Origin: Roseateles oligotrophus
GTDB taxonomy: Bacteria > Pseudomonadota > Gammaproteobacteria > Burkholderiales > Burkholderiaceae_C
Direction: 5' to 3'
NCBI RefSeq assembly: GCF_014204525.1
Contig: NZ_JACHLP010000003.1
Location: forward strand, 481,270 to 545,269
Length of the DNA stretch: 64,000 nt
Below the pieces are notes generated by a model. It did not search any database. It was not told the DNA's origin and saw nothing but the letters and a program-made list of their open reading frames with translations. The translations under genes were made by a program, and so were the position numbers. Of the stretch, positions 1 to 8,472 are shown in pieces (position 1 is the stretch's first letter; every line of letters starts with the position of its first letter).

Positions 1-405
1 GGCGCGCTGGCGGCGCTGCCGCAAATTCAGTCCATCACGCTGGAGAGAGACTGCTTCGGCTGCAGCAGGGGCAGCCGCCTGCAGCTGCAAAGCGACGGCC
101 TGCTGACGCTCACCCTGAGCGGCAAGGCCAGGCATGGCACGGTGGACCAGGTCAGCCAAGGCCGGCTGGCCGCGGGCGATTTCGAACGCCTGTGCCGGCT
201 GCTGCAGGAGCAGGGCTTCTTCGCCCTGCCCGAACGCATAGCGGACGCCGACTTGCAAGACGGTGCCTGGACCCTGATCACGGTGAGCGGCCCGAACCTG
301 GACAAGCAGGTGTTCCGGCGCAGCGAGCAAGCCCCCGCCGCGCTGCAGAAGATAGAAGCCGCGCTGGATGAATTGCAAGCCAAATTGCCAGCGCAGCCGC
401 GCTGA
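1..405 (+). CDS. DUF6438-like protein, C-terminal part (start lies upstream of the window)
   Basis: The frame is open from base 1 with no start in view, so 134 codons plus the stop are visible and the N-terminus is missing. The visible part begins near ITLERDCFGC, followed by a beta-like SDGLLTLTLSG segment, a helix (FERLCRLLQEQGFFALPE), a WTLITVSGP strand and a closing helix (LQKIEAALDEL). This order matches what I remember of the small DUF6438 domain, which has no established biochemical role. The family assignment is from memory of the pattern, not a search. No signal peptide can be judged because the start is absent. Confidence 0.6.
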   Translation, partial: GALAALPQIQSITLERDCFGCSRGSRLQLQSDGLLTLTLSGKARHGTVDQVSQGRLAAGDFERLCRLLQEQGFFALPERIADADLQDGAWTLITVSGPNLDKQVFRRSEQAPAALQKIEAALDELQAKLPAQPR

Positions 406-538
406 AAACCGCGGCGGCAGGAATCACCTTCCCTTGTTTGAAGGATCGGGAATTCCCTCTTGCTGGCCTTGATGCGCGAATGAAAGACTCGCCGCCGGGG
501 AGCCCGAAGCGGGTCTTCAAAACAAAGGAGCAAGAGCC

Positions 539-1141
539 ATGCATCGATCACAGTTTTGGAAGAAGACCCTGGGCGCCGCCCTGATTTTTGGCGCCTTCGC
601 CGGCCAGGCCCTGGCCGCCAACCCGGTGCTGTCGCTGCAGAGCACGCCGACACCCGGCGTGCTGGGCTCCAACGTCGCCGTGGACGTGCTGATCGCCGGC
701 ATCAGCGATCTCTACGGCTACCAATTCAGCCTCTCCTTCGACCCCGCCCTGCTGCATTTCAGCAGCGCCAGCGAGGGCGCCTTCCTGTCCGGCGGCGGCT
801 CGACCTTCTGGAACCCCGGCAGCGTGGACAACAGCCTGGGCCAGATCTCTTTCACCTTCAATAGCCTGATCGGCAGCATCCCCGGCGTCAGCGGGGACGG
901 CGTGCTGGCCCGCTTCAACTTCCAGGTGACGGGCGTGGGCAATAGCGCGCTGAACTTCTCCGACGTCTTGCTGCTCAACTCCCAGCTGGCCGAGCTGCCG
1001 GTGCAGATCAATAACGGCAGCCTCGCCACCGTCAACGCCGTGCCCGAGCCCTCGACCTGGTTGATGCTGGGCGCGGGCCTGGCGGGCCTGGGCTTGCTGC
1101 GCAGCCGCAGCAAGCGCCCGACCGAGGCCGCGCCCGCCTGA
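539..1141 (+). CDS. Exported cohesin-domain protein with PEP-CTERM sorting tail
   Basis: The 200-residue protein has a signal peptide (charged HRSQFWKK, hydrophobic core, cleavage after about ALA at residue 26). A beta-rich domain follows at about 30-165, with the pattern VAVDVLIAGISDLYGYQFSL and FDPALLHF, typical of cohesin-like folds. The C-terminus carries VPEPSTW, a hydrophobic helix (LMLGAGLAGLGLL) and an RSRSKR basic tail, the PEP-CTERM signal read by exosortases. An AAAGGAG ribosome site lies 8 bases before the ATG. Such proteins are processed at the inner membrane and released to the surface or exopolysaccharide. No exosortase gene is in this window, so the sorting machinery must lie elsewhere. 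A strong terminator follows. Confidence 0.88.
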   Translation: MHRSQFWKKTLGAALIFGAFAGQALAANPVLSLQSTPTPGVLGSNVAVDVLIAGISDLYGYQFSLSFDPALLHFSSASEGAFLSGGGSTFWNPGSVDNSLGQISFTFNSLIGSIPGVSGDGVLARFNFQVTGVGNSALNFSDVLLLNSQLAELPVQINNGSLATVNAVPEPSTWLMLGAGLAGLGLLRSRSKRPTEAAPA

Positions 1142-1174
1142 GTCCACACAGCCGCGCCAGGCGCGCCAGCACCC

Positions 1175-1202
1175 AGCGCCCCCTCGCCCGGGGCGCTTTT
1201 TC
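1175..1202 (+). terminator. Rho-independent terminator after the PEP-CTERM gene
   Basis: AGCGCCCC (1175-1182) pairs perfectly with GGGGCGCT (1190-1197) around a 7-base loop and is followed by a run of five T. It lies 34 bases after the stop of the cohesin/PEP-CTERM gene. Confidence 0.85.
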
Positions 1203-1230
1203 TTGTGTGTTCCACTGTGAGCCCTGAGTT

Positions 1231-1306
1231 CGTAGCTCGGGTTAGCGCCAGCGTAACCCGACGATTTCTCGGCATGTCGGGTTACGCTGCGCTAACCCGA
1301 CCTACG
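1231..1306. repeat. Palindromic intergenic repeat, two inverted arms of about 30 bp
   Basis: The left arm (1231-1261) and right arm (1277-1306) are inverted copies that differ by one mismatch and one single-base indel; each arm is itself built around TCGGGTTAGCG and CGTAACCCGA halves. The 15-base centre is the loop. This TCGGGTTA...TAACCCGA element is, from memory, a widespread REP-like sequence in proteobacteria. It ends only 11 bases before the ATG of the next gene, so any promoter or ribosome site of that gene would have to lie inside or replace the repeat. Confidence 0.85.
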
Positions 1307-1317
1307 GTTTGTTTCTC

Positions 1318-2745
1318 ATGAGTAGCTTTTTGATGCGCGCGCCCCTGCCCCCTGTTTCAAAACTTCAGCAGCTGCAAAAACCCCTGCTGATCTGCTTGCT
1401 GGCCACGCTGTGGGGCTGCGCCAGCCAGCCGCCCACGGCCCTGCCCGGCAAGCGCCACAGCACCCAGGAGCTGCTCGGTTACAGCGTTAGCGATTTCCAC
1501 TGGCAGGCCACCCGCGCCGAGCAGGAGCAGGCCCGGCGCGAGCAGGAGCTGCAGCTCTTGCGCGAGCGCCTGGCCCTGCCGCCCGGCGAGGCCGCCGAAG
1601 CCGCCTTGCCCGAGGCCTTGGCGGCCGTGCTGCTCTACAACCGCGAGATCGAGGCCGCCCGCGGCCCGGCCCTGACGGCCCTGCCCGGCCTGGCCGCCAA
1701 GCCGGCGGACTATCAGCGCCAAGTGCTGTCCGCCGTGCATCGTTTCTATGCCGCCGAGGCCGCGCCCCAGCTCTGGCCCTTGCTGGCACGCTTGGGCACG
1801 CCGCGCGAATTCGCCATCGCCGCCTATGCCTTGCTGCGCCCCCTGCAGGGCGCGACGCGCGACGCCGCGCGCACGCAGATCCAGGCCCGCATGCAGCTGC
1901 AATTCCCTGCCTGGCGCGAGGAGCCGCGCCTGCGCGCCTTGGGCCTGCTGCTGAAGAACGGGCCGGACGGGGCGCCACCGCCGCTGGCCGAGCTCTTGGC
2001 CGCGCCCCTGCGGACCGGCCTGCCGGTGGTGTTCAGCCTGCAGCGGCCGGGCCGCGAGGTGCTGGGCCTGGCGATTCTGCGCGGCCCCGATGGCCGCTTT
2101 GTGCGCGAGGCCGACGGCCGCCTGTTCCAGGTGCCCCAGCTGGCCCGCGCCCTGGCCGATCTGCCCGGCACCATCACGCTGGGCAACACGCCGCAAGGCC
2201 TGTTCGCCGTGCGCGGCTCCAGCACGGCCAGCAACCCCAGCATCGGGCCCACGCCTTTTCTGGAGACCAAGCTGCCCATCGAGGCGCCGGTGGCCGAGTT
2301 CTTCCAGGTGGACGGCAGCGATCTGGACTGGAGCGAAGCGCTCTACGAGGCCTTGCTGCCCGCCAGCTGGCGGCAGTGGGAGCCGCTCAAGGAAGCCTGG
2401 CTGGCCGGCCGCGCCGGCCGCGATGAGATCCTGATGCATGGCAGCGTGGTCAACCCCGCCTACTACCGCGAGGCGCCCTACTACCCCGCCACGCCCACGG
2501 CCGGCTGCCTGACGGCGCCCGAGCAGTGGGATCCGGCCACAGGCCGCCTGCTGGCCAGCGGCCAGCTCAGGCTGGCCCAGGCCTTTGCCCGCAGCTTCAG
2601 CCAGGGGCCGGGCGGACAGGAGCCCATGGTCAAGGGCTATCTGCTGGTGCTGGAGCTGCCCGGCGGCAGCGGCCCGGTACGCGAGGGCGAGCTGGAGGCC
2701 GCCGTGCGCGAGGCCGAAAGGCTTTGGCTCAGCCGTCCGCGTTGA
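1318..2745 (+). CDS. Putative lipoprotein with YkuD-like (L,D-transpeptidase-like) C-terminal domain
   Basis: Starting at ATG 1318 the protein is 475 residues. The N-terminus has a lipoprotein signal (LLICLLATLWGC; lipid cysteine about residue 35), so it is probably membrane anchored in the periplasm. Residues about 50-230 are alanine/leucine-rich and helical. Near residue 280 it reads ITLGNTPQGLFAVRG, then IGPTPFLETKLPIE, and further on LMHGSVVNP with H374 and PTAGCLT with C397. NTP-x-G followed by HG and S/T-x-GC resembles the catalytic core of L,D-transpeptidases, which crosslink peptidoglycan. The H-to-C spacing (23) is longer than I remember for classical members, so activity is inferred. 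No Shine-Dalgarno is seen; a TTG at 1309 is an alternative start. The 3' end overlaps the convergent gene by 17 bases. Confidence 0.6.
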   Translation: MSSFLMRAPLPPVSKLQQLQKPLLICLLATLWGCASQPPTALPGKRHSTQELLGYSVSDFHWQATRAEQEQARREQELQLLRERLALPPGEAAEAALPEALAAVLLYNREIEAARGPALTALPGLAAKPADYQRQVLSAVHRFYAAEAAPQLWPLLARLGTPREFAIAAYALLRPLQGATRDAARTQIQARMQLQFPAWREEPRLRALGLLLKNGPDGAPPPLAELLAAPLRTGLPVVFSLQRPGREVLGLAILRGPDGRFVREADGRLFQVPQLARALADLPGTITLGNTPQGLFAVRGSSTASNPSIGPTPFLETKLPIEAPVAEFFQVDGSDLDWSEALYEALLPASWRQWEPLKEAWLAGRAGRDEILMHGSVVNPAYYREAPYYPATPTAGCLTAPEQWDPATGRLLASGQLRLAQAFARSFSQGPGGQEPMVKGYLLVLELPGGSGPVREGELEAAVREAERLWLSRPR

Positions 2746-3697
2746 TCCTGGTGATCAAGGCCTGCAGCACCGCCTCGGCCTCCTCGTTCGCCACCTGGCA
2801 GGTGCCCGCCGCCTGGTGGCCGCCACCGCCATAACTGAGCATCAGCTCGCCCACATGGGTCTTGCTGCTGCGGTCCAGAATCGATTTGCCGGTGGCCAGC
2901 ACGGTGTTCTGCTTTTGCAGGCCCCACATCATGTGGATGGAGATATTGCAGCGCGGGAACAGGGCGTAAATCATGAAGCGGTTGGCGGCCCAGATGATCT
3001 CTTCCCCACGCAGGTCCAGAACGACCAGATTGCCGTGCACCTTGGCGCAGCGCAGGATCTGCTCCTTGGCGCGGCGCGCGTGGTCGAAGTAGAGGTCCAC
3101 CCGCTCCTGCACATCGGGCAGGGCCAGGATGTCGCGGATGCTGTGGTCGGCGCAGTACTTGATCAAGTCCATCATCAGCTGGTAGTTGCTGATGCGGAAG
3201 TCGCGGAAGCGGCCCAGGCCGGTGCGCGAGTCCATCAGATAGTTCAGCAGCGGCCAGCCATCGGGGTCCAGGATTTCCTCGCGGCTGAACTGGGCCGAGT
3301 CGGCCTTGTCCACCGCCTCCATCATGGCCTCGCTGACGCGCGGGAAGGTGGCCCGTCCGCCGTAATGGTCGTAGACCACGCGCGCCGCCGAGGGCGCATG
3401 CGGCAGGATGATGTGGTTGGGGCGATCGCCCTGGTTGCGCAGGGTCTCGGACTCATGGTGGTCAAACACCAGATGGGCGGCGGCCACATAGGGCAGATTG
3501 GTGGTGATGTCGCGATCGGTGATGGCGATCTTGCCGTCCTGCATATCCTTGGGGTGGACGAAGCTGATGTCATCGATCAGCTGCAACTCATTCAGCAGCA
3601 CGGCGCAGACCAGGCCGTCGAAGTCGCTGCGGGTGACCAGGCGGAACTTGCGTGCCGGCGCTTCAGACGGGGTTCCGGGCGGGTGGGTGCTCGTCAT
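2729..3697 (-). CDS. DHH-family phosphoesterase (exopolyphosphatase/RecJ-like)
   Basis: This 322-residue cytoplasmic protein has the DHH superfamily motifs: RSDFDG (residues 23-28) with the metal-binding D25 and D27, a middle aspartate near AITDRD, and the name-giving FDHHES. A C-terminal DHHA1-type region ends with the glycine-rich SYGGGGHQAAGTC, the usual substrate-clamping GGGH motif. Members hydrolyse phosphate esters such as polyphosphate or short oligonucleotides; the substrate cannot be told from sequence. The start at 3697 was chosen over an upstream frame extension because AAGGAG lies 9 bases before it. It diverges from the agmatinase gene across a 194-bp gap. Confidence 0.85.
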   Translation of the reverse strand: MTSTHPPGTPSEAPARKFRLVTRSDFDGLVCAVLLNELQLIDDISFVHPKDMQDGKIAITDRDITTNLPYVAAAHLVFDHHESETLRNQGDRPNHIILPHAPSAARVVYDHYGGRATFPRVSEAMMEAVDKADSAQFSREEILDPDGWPLLNYLMDSRTGLGRFRDFRISNYQLMMDLIKYCADHSIRDILALPDVQERVDLYFDHARRAKEQILRCAKVHGNLVVLDLRGEEIIWAANRFMIYALFPRCNISIHMMWGLQKQNTVLATGKSILDRSSKTHVGELMLSYGGGGHQAAGTCQVANEEAEAVLQALITRINADG

Positions 3698-3891
3698 CTT
3701 CTTCACTCCTTCAGAGTTCTTCAGGGATGCGGGGGAAACAGCCAGGCAACGGCCACTCGCGAAAGTCGGCCCGCAATCTTGTGCATCGACGCCGACAGCG
3801 GATTCTTGAGGGTTTTCTGGGGCGGCGGATCGGGCCCCAGCTGGGGCATGATGAAGGGCCTCCCCCACCAGCCAGCGAGTGAAAGAGCCCC

Positions 3892-4827
3892 ATGAGTGCC
3901 GACTTTGCCTTTCTCAGCGACAACCGTTTCATGCGACAGGACGCGGGCCGCGGGGCGGCCCCGCGCCCCTACGGCCTGGCCGGCATTGCCTGGGACGGCT
4001 GCGTGACGAATCGGCCGGGCGCCCGCTTCGGGCCGCGCGCCATCCGCCAGTCCAGCCAGATGCTGTGCGACGGCGTCCATCCCTTTTTCAACACCTCGCC
4101 CGAGGGCTTGCTGGCCGATTTCGGTGACCTGGCCCTGCCCAATACCAGCCTGGAGGCCATGCGCGCGGCCATGCCGCCCCTGGTCGCCCCGCTGATCGCC
4201 AGCCACCATATGTGCTGGCTGGGCGGCGACCACTCCATCACCCTACCCCTGCTGCGCGCCTACAAATCGCATTACGGCCAGCCCCTGGCCGTGCTGCATT
4301 TCGACGCCCATTGCGACACCTGGGAAGACCATTTCGGCGAGCCCAGCGGCCACGGCACCTGGGTCTACGAGGCGATCCAGCAAGGCCTGGTCATCAAGGA
4401 GGGCTTTATGCAGTTCGGCATACGCTCGGCCGGCCTGCAGCAGGCACGCGACTATGTGCGCGAGCAAGGCGGCCTGATCTTCGACGCCCGCGGCCTGCGC
4501 GGCCTGGAAAGCCCGGCCCAACTCAGCGGCGTGCTGCAGGCCGTGCGCGAGCGCATGGCGGCCCTGGGCCAGCCGCCTGTCTATCTGAGCCTGGACATCG
4601 ACTGCCTGGACCCCGCCTTCGCCCCCGGCACCGGCACGCCCGAGCCCGGCGGCATGAGCACAAACCAGGTCTTCAGCCTGCTGGAAGAGCTGGCCGATCT
4701 CAATTTCGTGGGCATGGACTGCGTGGAAGTGGCCCCCGCCTACGACCACGCCGAATTAACAAGTTATGCAGCCGCTCAGTTTGTCTGGACTTATTTGTGC
4801 GGGCGGATTGCGGCGGGACGAAATTAA
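3892..4827 (+). CDS. speB: Agmatinase (ureohydrolase family)
   Basis: The 311-residue enzyme belongs to the arginase/agmatinase family, which uses two Mn ions to release urea. All metal-ligand blocks are present: GGDHSIT (H114), FDAHCDTWED (D138, H140, D142) and SLDIDCLDPAFAPGTG with its two aspartates. The ending SYAAAQFVWTYLCG fits agmatinases. Agmatinase converts agmatine to putrescine, and a decarboxylase and a putrescine-type antiporter lie 4.4-9 kb downstream, which supports a polyamine role. Guanidinobutyrase or a related ureohydrolase cannot be excluded. The ribosome site is weak (GTGAAAGAG). The 3' end nearly abuts a convergent gene. Confidence 0.85.
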   Translation: MSADFAFLSDNRFMRQDAGRGAAPRPYGLAGIAWDGCVTNRPGARFGPRAIRQSSQMLCDGVHPFFNTSPEGLLADFGDLALPNTSLEAMRAAMPPLVAPLIASHHMCWLGGDHSITLPLLRAYKSHYGQPLAVLHFDAHCDTWEDHFGEPSGHGTWVYEAIQQGLVIKEGFMQFGIRSAGLQQARDYVREQGGLIFDARGLRGLESPAQLSGVLQAVRERMAALGQPPVYLSLDIDCLDPAFAPGTGTPEPGGMSTNQVFSLLEELADLNFVGMDCVEVAPAYDHAELTSYAAAQFVWTYLCGRIAAGRN

Positions 4828-4838
4828 GTCTCTCAAAC

Positions 4839-5654
4839 TCAGAGGCCGCCAATCAAGTCGGGCAAGGAGCCGGCGATCTCCTCGCGAATCTGCTTGCGCA
4901 AGGCCTCGACCTTTTCCCCATCGCTCAAGACGGCCCAAGGATCCGCCACGGCTTCCTTGCGGCGTGTGATCAAGGACTCAGCCCGCATCACCAGCTTCTG
5001 CGCGACCACCTGATTGCCTGCCAGATCAATCACCGAAATCTTGAAGTAGCTGAAGGGCGCCAGATAGCCCTTGGAGAGTTCGCTGGATTCCTCAAAGCGT
5101 ACGACCGCATCGCGGTCGATGAAAAAGCCCTGCCCCTCCAGACGCCCCATGCCAATCGCGTCACGCAGGGTCTTGATATTGGCTTCGCCGCGATGCGGCG
5201 TGATCAGCAAGAGATGGCTGGCTTGCAGTTGCTGCAGCACGGGGGCCAGCGCCGCCGGCATGACAAAGCGCTTGCCATCCAGCAAAGCCCCGGGCTCACC
5301 CAAAACATTGGCCGAAGCCAACTTCAAACCGAACACCGTCGCCTTGACGTCAGCCTTGCGCACGCTTTGTTCCACCGCCGACAAAGCCGCCTGATCAAAA
5401 ACCCCACCCTTCAGCTCGAAGGACTCGCGCAGATTGGCATCCAGCATGCTGCCGGTCTTGTCCTGGCGGGTAATCATATGAATCGTGTCGCCCAGCAGGG
5501 AGACGGCGACAAATTTGCGACCAGCCGCTGCCGTGTTGTCTGGTGTCTGCGCCGCAGCGCCGAAAGCCGCCAGCGCCAAGACCAGGCCCGTCAAGCAATT
5601 TGCAGTCTGCCGAAAAAAATGACGGCGCATAGGCGTGGATTGAGTCTGGATCAT
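4839..5654 (-). CDS. Secreted protein of unknown function
   Basis: I do not recognise this 271-residue protein. It has a signal peptide: basic MRRHFFRQ, a hydrophobic core and a probable cut after AAFGAAA at about residue 35. The mature part has mixed alpha/beta character, with conserved-looking stretches GRKFVAVSLLGDTIHMI and FSYFKISVIDLAGNQVV, and a charged C-terminal helix. No cysteine suggests lipidation and no catalytic motif is evident. The ATG at 5654 has AGGAGG ten bases upstream; an internal ATG at 5630 would also keep the signal peptide. It probably acts in the periplasm. It converges on the agmatinase gene with an 11-base gap. Confidence 0.8.
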   Translation of the reverse strand: MIQTQSTPMRRHFFRQTANCLTGLVLALAAFGAAAQTPDNTAAAGRKFVAVSLLGDTIHMITRQDKTGSMLDANLRESFELKGGVFDQAALSAVEQSVRKADVKATVFGLKLASANVLGEPGALLDGKRFVMPAALAPVLQQLQASHLLLITPHRGEANIKTLRDAIGMGRLEGQGFFIDRDAVVRFEESSELSKGYLAPFSYFKISVIDLAGNQVVAQKLVMRAESLITRRKEAVADPWAVLSDGEKVEALRKQIREEIAGSLPDLIGGL

Positions 5655-5925
5655 GACAAGTTCCCCTCCTGAGTTTGAGTGCTGCCAGCCTCTCTGCGGA
5701 GTTTAGATTCCGGGCTTGGAGCCGAAGCCCCTGCCTAAGCTGGCGTACTGTAATGTCAAATCCAGACGGAGCTAAAAGTCAGGATTGCCTTGACACGCAG
5801 GCGCGACCGACCTCCCAGCTATAAGCTCATGTTATGGTCAAAACATGCTTGCTCACTGGTTTGCGGTGAGCAGCGACGCACAATGGCGAGCCGCTCTCGC
5901 CCGCCTGATCCGTACGCCCCTGCCC

Positions 5926-7563
5926 ATGCCGACCCCGCTGCCCGTCCTCAAGTCAAACCGCGCCCACCCCTCGCTTTCGCTCTGCCTCGGCCTGCTCGCG
6001 GCGCTGTCGCTGGGCGGGCTGCCGCCCCAGGCGCAGGCGCAGCAAAAAGCCCGGCCCCTGGTCTATTGCGCCGATGCCAGCCCCGAGGGCTTCGACCCCG
6101 GCATGTGGGACAGCGCCAGCACCAACACGGCCAATAAGCAGATGTTCCAGGGCCTGCTGGCCTTCAAGCGCGGCACGACGGAGCTGCAGCCCAAGCTGGC
6201 CTCGGCCTGGCAGATCTCGCCCGATGCCAAGAGCCTGACCTTCACGCTCAGGCGCGGCGTCAAGTTCCACAGCACGCCCTATTTCAAGCCCACGCGCGAG
6301 CTGAATGCGGACGATGTGCTGTTCACCTTCCAACGCTTTGTCGACCCGAGCACGCCCTTCAACAAGGCCTTTCCCGCCAACTTCATCTACCCGCAAAACA
6401 TGGGTCTGGCCAAGCTGCTGGCGGGCCTGGACCGGGTGGACGACTACACGGTGCGCTTCCGGCTGAAGAGCCCCAACGTCACCTTCGCCAGCAATTTCGC
6501 CATGGCCTGGGCCAGCATCCAGTCGGCCGAGTATGCGGCCCAGTTGCTCAAACAAGGCCGCGCCCAGCAGATCAATAACCAGCCGGTGGGCACCGGGCCT
6601 TACCGCTTCAAGTCCTATGCCAAGGACGATGTGCTGCGCATGACGGCCAACCCCGACTACTGGGGCGACAAGCAGGAAACCCAGGCGCTGATCTTCAGCA
6701 TCAGCCGCGAGCCCAATGTGCGGGTGCAGAAACTGCTGGCCGGTGAATGCCAGGTGGCCTCAGCCCTCCGCGACGTGGACCTGGCCGCGATGGACAAGCG
6801 CCGCGATGTCACGGTGATGAAGATCCAGGCGCTGAACATCTCCTATCTGTCCTTCAATATGAAGAAGGCCCCCACCAACAATCGCGAGGTGCGCGAGGCC
6901 CTGGACATCGCGGTGGACCGCCAAGCCATCTTCAAGGCCTTGTTCCCGCGCGGCGATGCGATGCAGGCGGTCAGCGCCTTCCCGCCCGCCATCCCTGGCT
7001 ATAACAAAAAGCTCAAGAACGAGTACAACCCCGAGCGGGCGAAACAGCTGCTGGCCAAGGCCGGCTATGCCCAGGGCCTGGAGATCGATCTCTGGGCCCT
7101 GCCGGTGAGCCGGCCCACCAACCCGAACGGCCAGCTGATGGCCCAGCTGATCCAGCAGGACTGGGCCAAGATCGGCGTCAAGGCCCACATCAAGACCTAT
7201 GAATGGGGCGAGTACCTCAAGCGCGCCAACCAGGGCGAGCACGACGTCTATATGAGCGGCTGGGGCGGCGAGAGCGGCGACGCGGACGAGTTCCTGACGC
7301 CCAATCTCAGCTGCGCCGCCAACCGCAGCGGCGTCAAGTTCTGCAACAAGGAATTCGAGGCCTTGATCGACGCCGCCCGCGCCGAGACGAACACGCCCAA
7401 GCGCCTGGCGCTCTACGAGCAGGCGCAGGAGATCTTCAAACGCGAGCGGCCCTGGATCACCATGGCCCACTCCACCGTCTACATCCCGGTGCGCAAGGAT
7501 GTGCAGGGTTTCATCATGTCGCCCAATGGCACGGTGGATTTCGAGAACGTCGTCCGCAGATAG
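5926..7563 (+). CDS. Peptide ABC transporter substrate-binding protein (DppA/DdpA type)
   Basis: This family-5 extracellular solute-binding protein captures di- or oligopeptides in the periplasm. Seen from the ATG at 5926: a signal peptide (SLCLGLLAALSLGG...AQA), then LVYCADASPEGFDPGMWDSA, the family signature NADDVLFTFQRFVDP, the VGTGPYRF block and ANPDYWG. The mature length fits the family (about 510 residues). An upstream ATG at 5845 adds 27 residues ahead of the signal peptide and looks less likely; neither start has a clear ribosome site. Only 6 bases separate it from the LysR gene, and a D-Ala-D-Ala dipeptidase follows, as DdpA accompanies DdpX in E. coli. No permease or ATPase genes are adjacent. 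Confidence 0.87.
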   Translation: MPTPLPVLKSNRAHPSLSLCLGLLAALSLGGLPPQAQAQQKARPLVYCADASPEGFDPGMWDSASTNTANKQMFQGLLAFKRGTTELQPKLASAWQISPDAKSLTFTLRRGVKFHSTPYFKPTRELNADDVLFTFQRFVDPSTPFNKAFPANFIYPQNMGLAKLLAGLDRVDDYTVRFRLKSPNVTFASNFAMAWASIQSAEYAAQLLKQGRAQQINNQPVGTGPYRFKSYAKDDVLRMTANPDYWGDKQETQALIFSISREPNVRVQKLLAGECQVASALRDVDLAAMDKRRDVTVMKIQALNISYLSFNMKKAPTNNREVREALDIAVDRQAIFKALFPRGDAMQAVSAFPPAIPGYNKKLKNEYNPERAKQLLAKAGYAQGLEIDLWALPVSRPTNPNGQLMAQLIQQDWAKIGVKAHIKTYEWGEYLKRANQGEHDVYMSGWGGESGDADEFLTPNLSCAANRSGVKFCNKEFEALIDAARAETNTPKRLALYEQAQEIFKRERPWITMAHSTVYIPVRKDVQGFIMSPNGTVDFENVVRR

Positions 7564-7569
7564 GCGCCC

Positions 7570-8472
7570 ATGAGACTCAGGCATATCGAAGTCTTCCACG
7601 CCATCATGCAGGCCGGCACCATCAGCGGGGCGGCCCTGCTTTTGCATATCTCGCAGCCGGCCGTCACCAAGGTCTTGCAGCATTGCGAGCTGCAGCTGGG
7701 CCTGCCGCTGTTTGATCGGGTCAAGGGCAAGCTCTACCCCACGCCCGAGGCGCATCGCCTGTTTGTGGAGATCGACAAGCTCAACCGCGATCTGCTCAGC
7801 ATCCGCCGCCTGGCCGCCAGCCTGCGCGCGGGCGAGTCCGAGCGCCTGCGCCTGGTGGCCACGCCCACGCTGGGCGCGGCCGTGATCCCGGCGGCGATGA
7901 CGCGCTGGTGCGCCGCCTTTCCCAACAGCCACTGCTCCCTGGCCACCAATCACACGCGCGAGATCGTCTCGGCCCTGCTGCTGGGCGAGGCCGATCTGGC
8001 CCTGTCCCTGCAGGACCCGCGCCACCCCGGCATCAAGGCCGAGGTGCTGGCCAGCGGACCCATGATGGCGCTCTGCCCGCTGGGCTCCGTCGAGGCGAAC
8101 GGTACGGGGCCGCTGGACATTGCCGAGATCAAGACCGAGCTGGTCGGCCTGGCCGGCGACGACCCCCTGGCCAATCGGGTCCACGGCGCCGCCGAGGCCC
8201 AGGGGCTGAGCCTGCACAGCCGCCTCACGGTGCAGACCTACCAGCTGGCCCGCGCCCTGGTGGAGGCCGGCGTGGGCATGACGGTGGTCGACCCCTTCAC
8301 CGCCGCCAGCGCCGATCGCGGCCGCGTCCGCCTGCGGCCGCTGGCCCCGGCCCTGCCGGTCCATCTCTATCTGCTCAGCGCCGCCAATGCGCCGCTGGCG
8401 CAAAGCGCGCGCCGCCTGGTCAAGTATCTGGGCGAAGCGGCGCGCCGCAATCTGGAGAGCCTGGACTCGTGA
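7570..8472 (+). CDS. LysR-family transcriptional regulator
   Basis: The 300-residue protein has the standard LysR layout: an N-terminal winged helix-turn-helix (MRLRHIEVFHAIMQAGTISG, then SQPAVTKVLQHCELQLGLPLFDR, residues 1-60), a linker helix and an effector-binding domain from about residue 90. It sits between a peptide-binding protein gene (6 bases upstream) and a VanX-type dipeptidase gene that it overlaps by 4 bases, all on the same strand. LysR genes are more often divergent from their targets, so it may be autoregulated with this unit. The ligand is unknown; a D-peptide or D-alanine derivative is a reasonable guess from the neighbours. Confidence 0.92.
   Translation: MRLRHIEVFHAIMQAGTISGAALLLHISQPAVTKVLQHCELQLGLPLFDRVKGKLYPTPEAHRLFVEIDKLNRDLLSIRRLAASLRAGESERLRLVATPTLGAAVIPAAMTRWCAAFPNSHCSLATNHTREIVSALLLGEADLALSLQDPRHPGIKAEVLASGPMMALCPLGSVEANGTGPLDIAEIKTELVGLAGDDPLANRVHGAAEAQGLSLHSRLTVQTYQLARALVEAGVGMTVVDPFTAASADRGRVRLRPLAPALPVHLYLLSAANAPLAQSARRLVKYLGEAARRNLESLDS

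Noticed and set aside
5845..5925. Earlier start for the peptide-binding protein
   Set aside because: It would put 27 residues without leader character in front of a normal signal peptide; ATG 5926 fits better, though neither start has a ribosome site.
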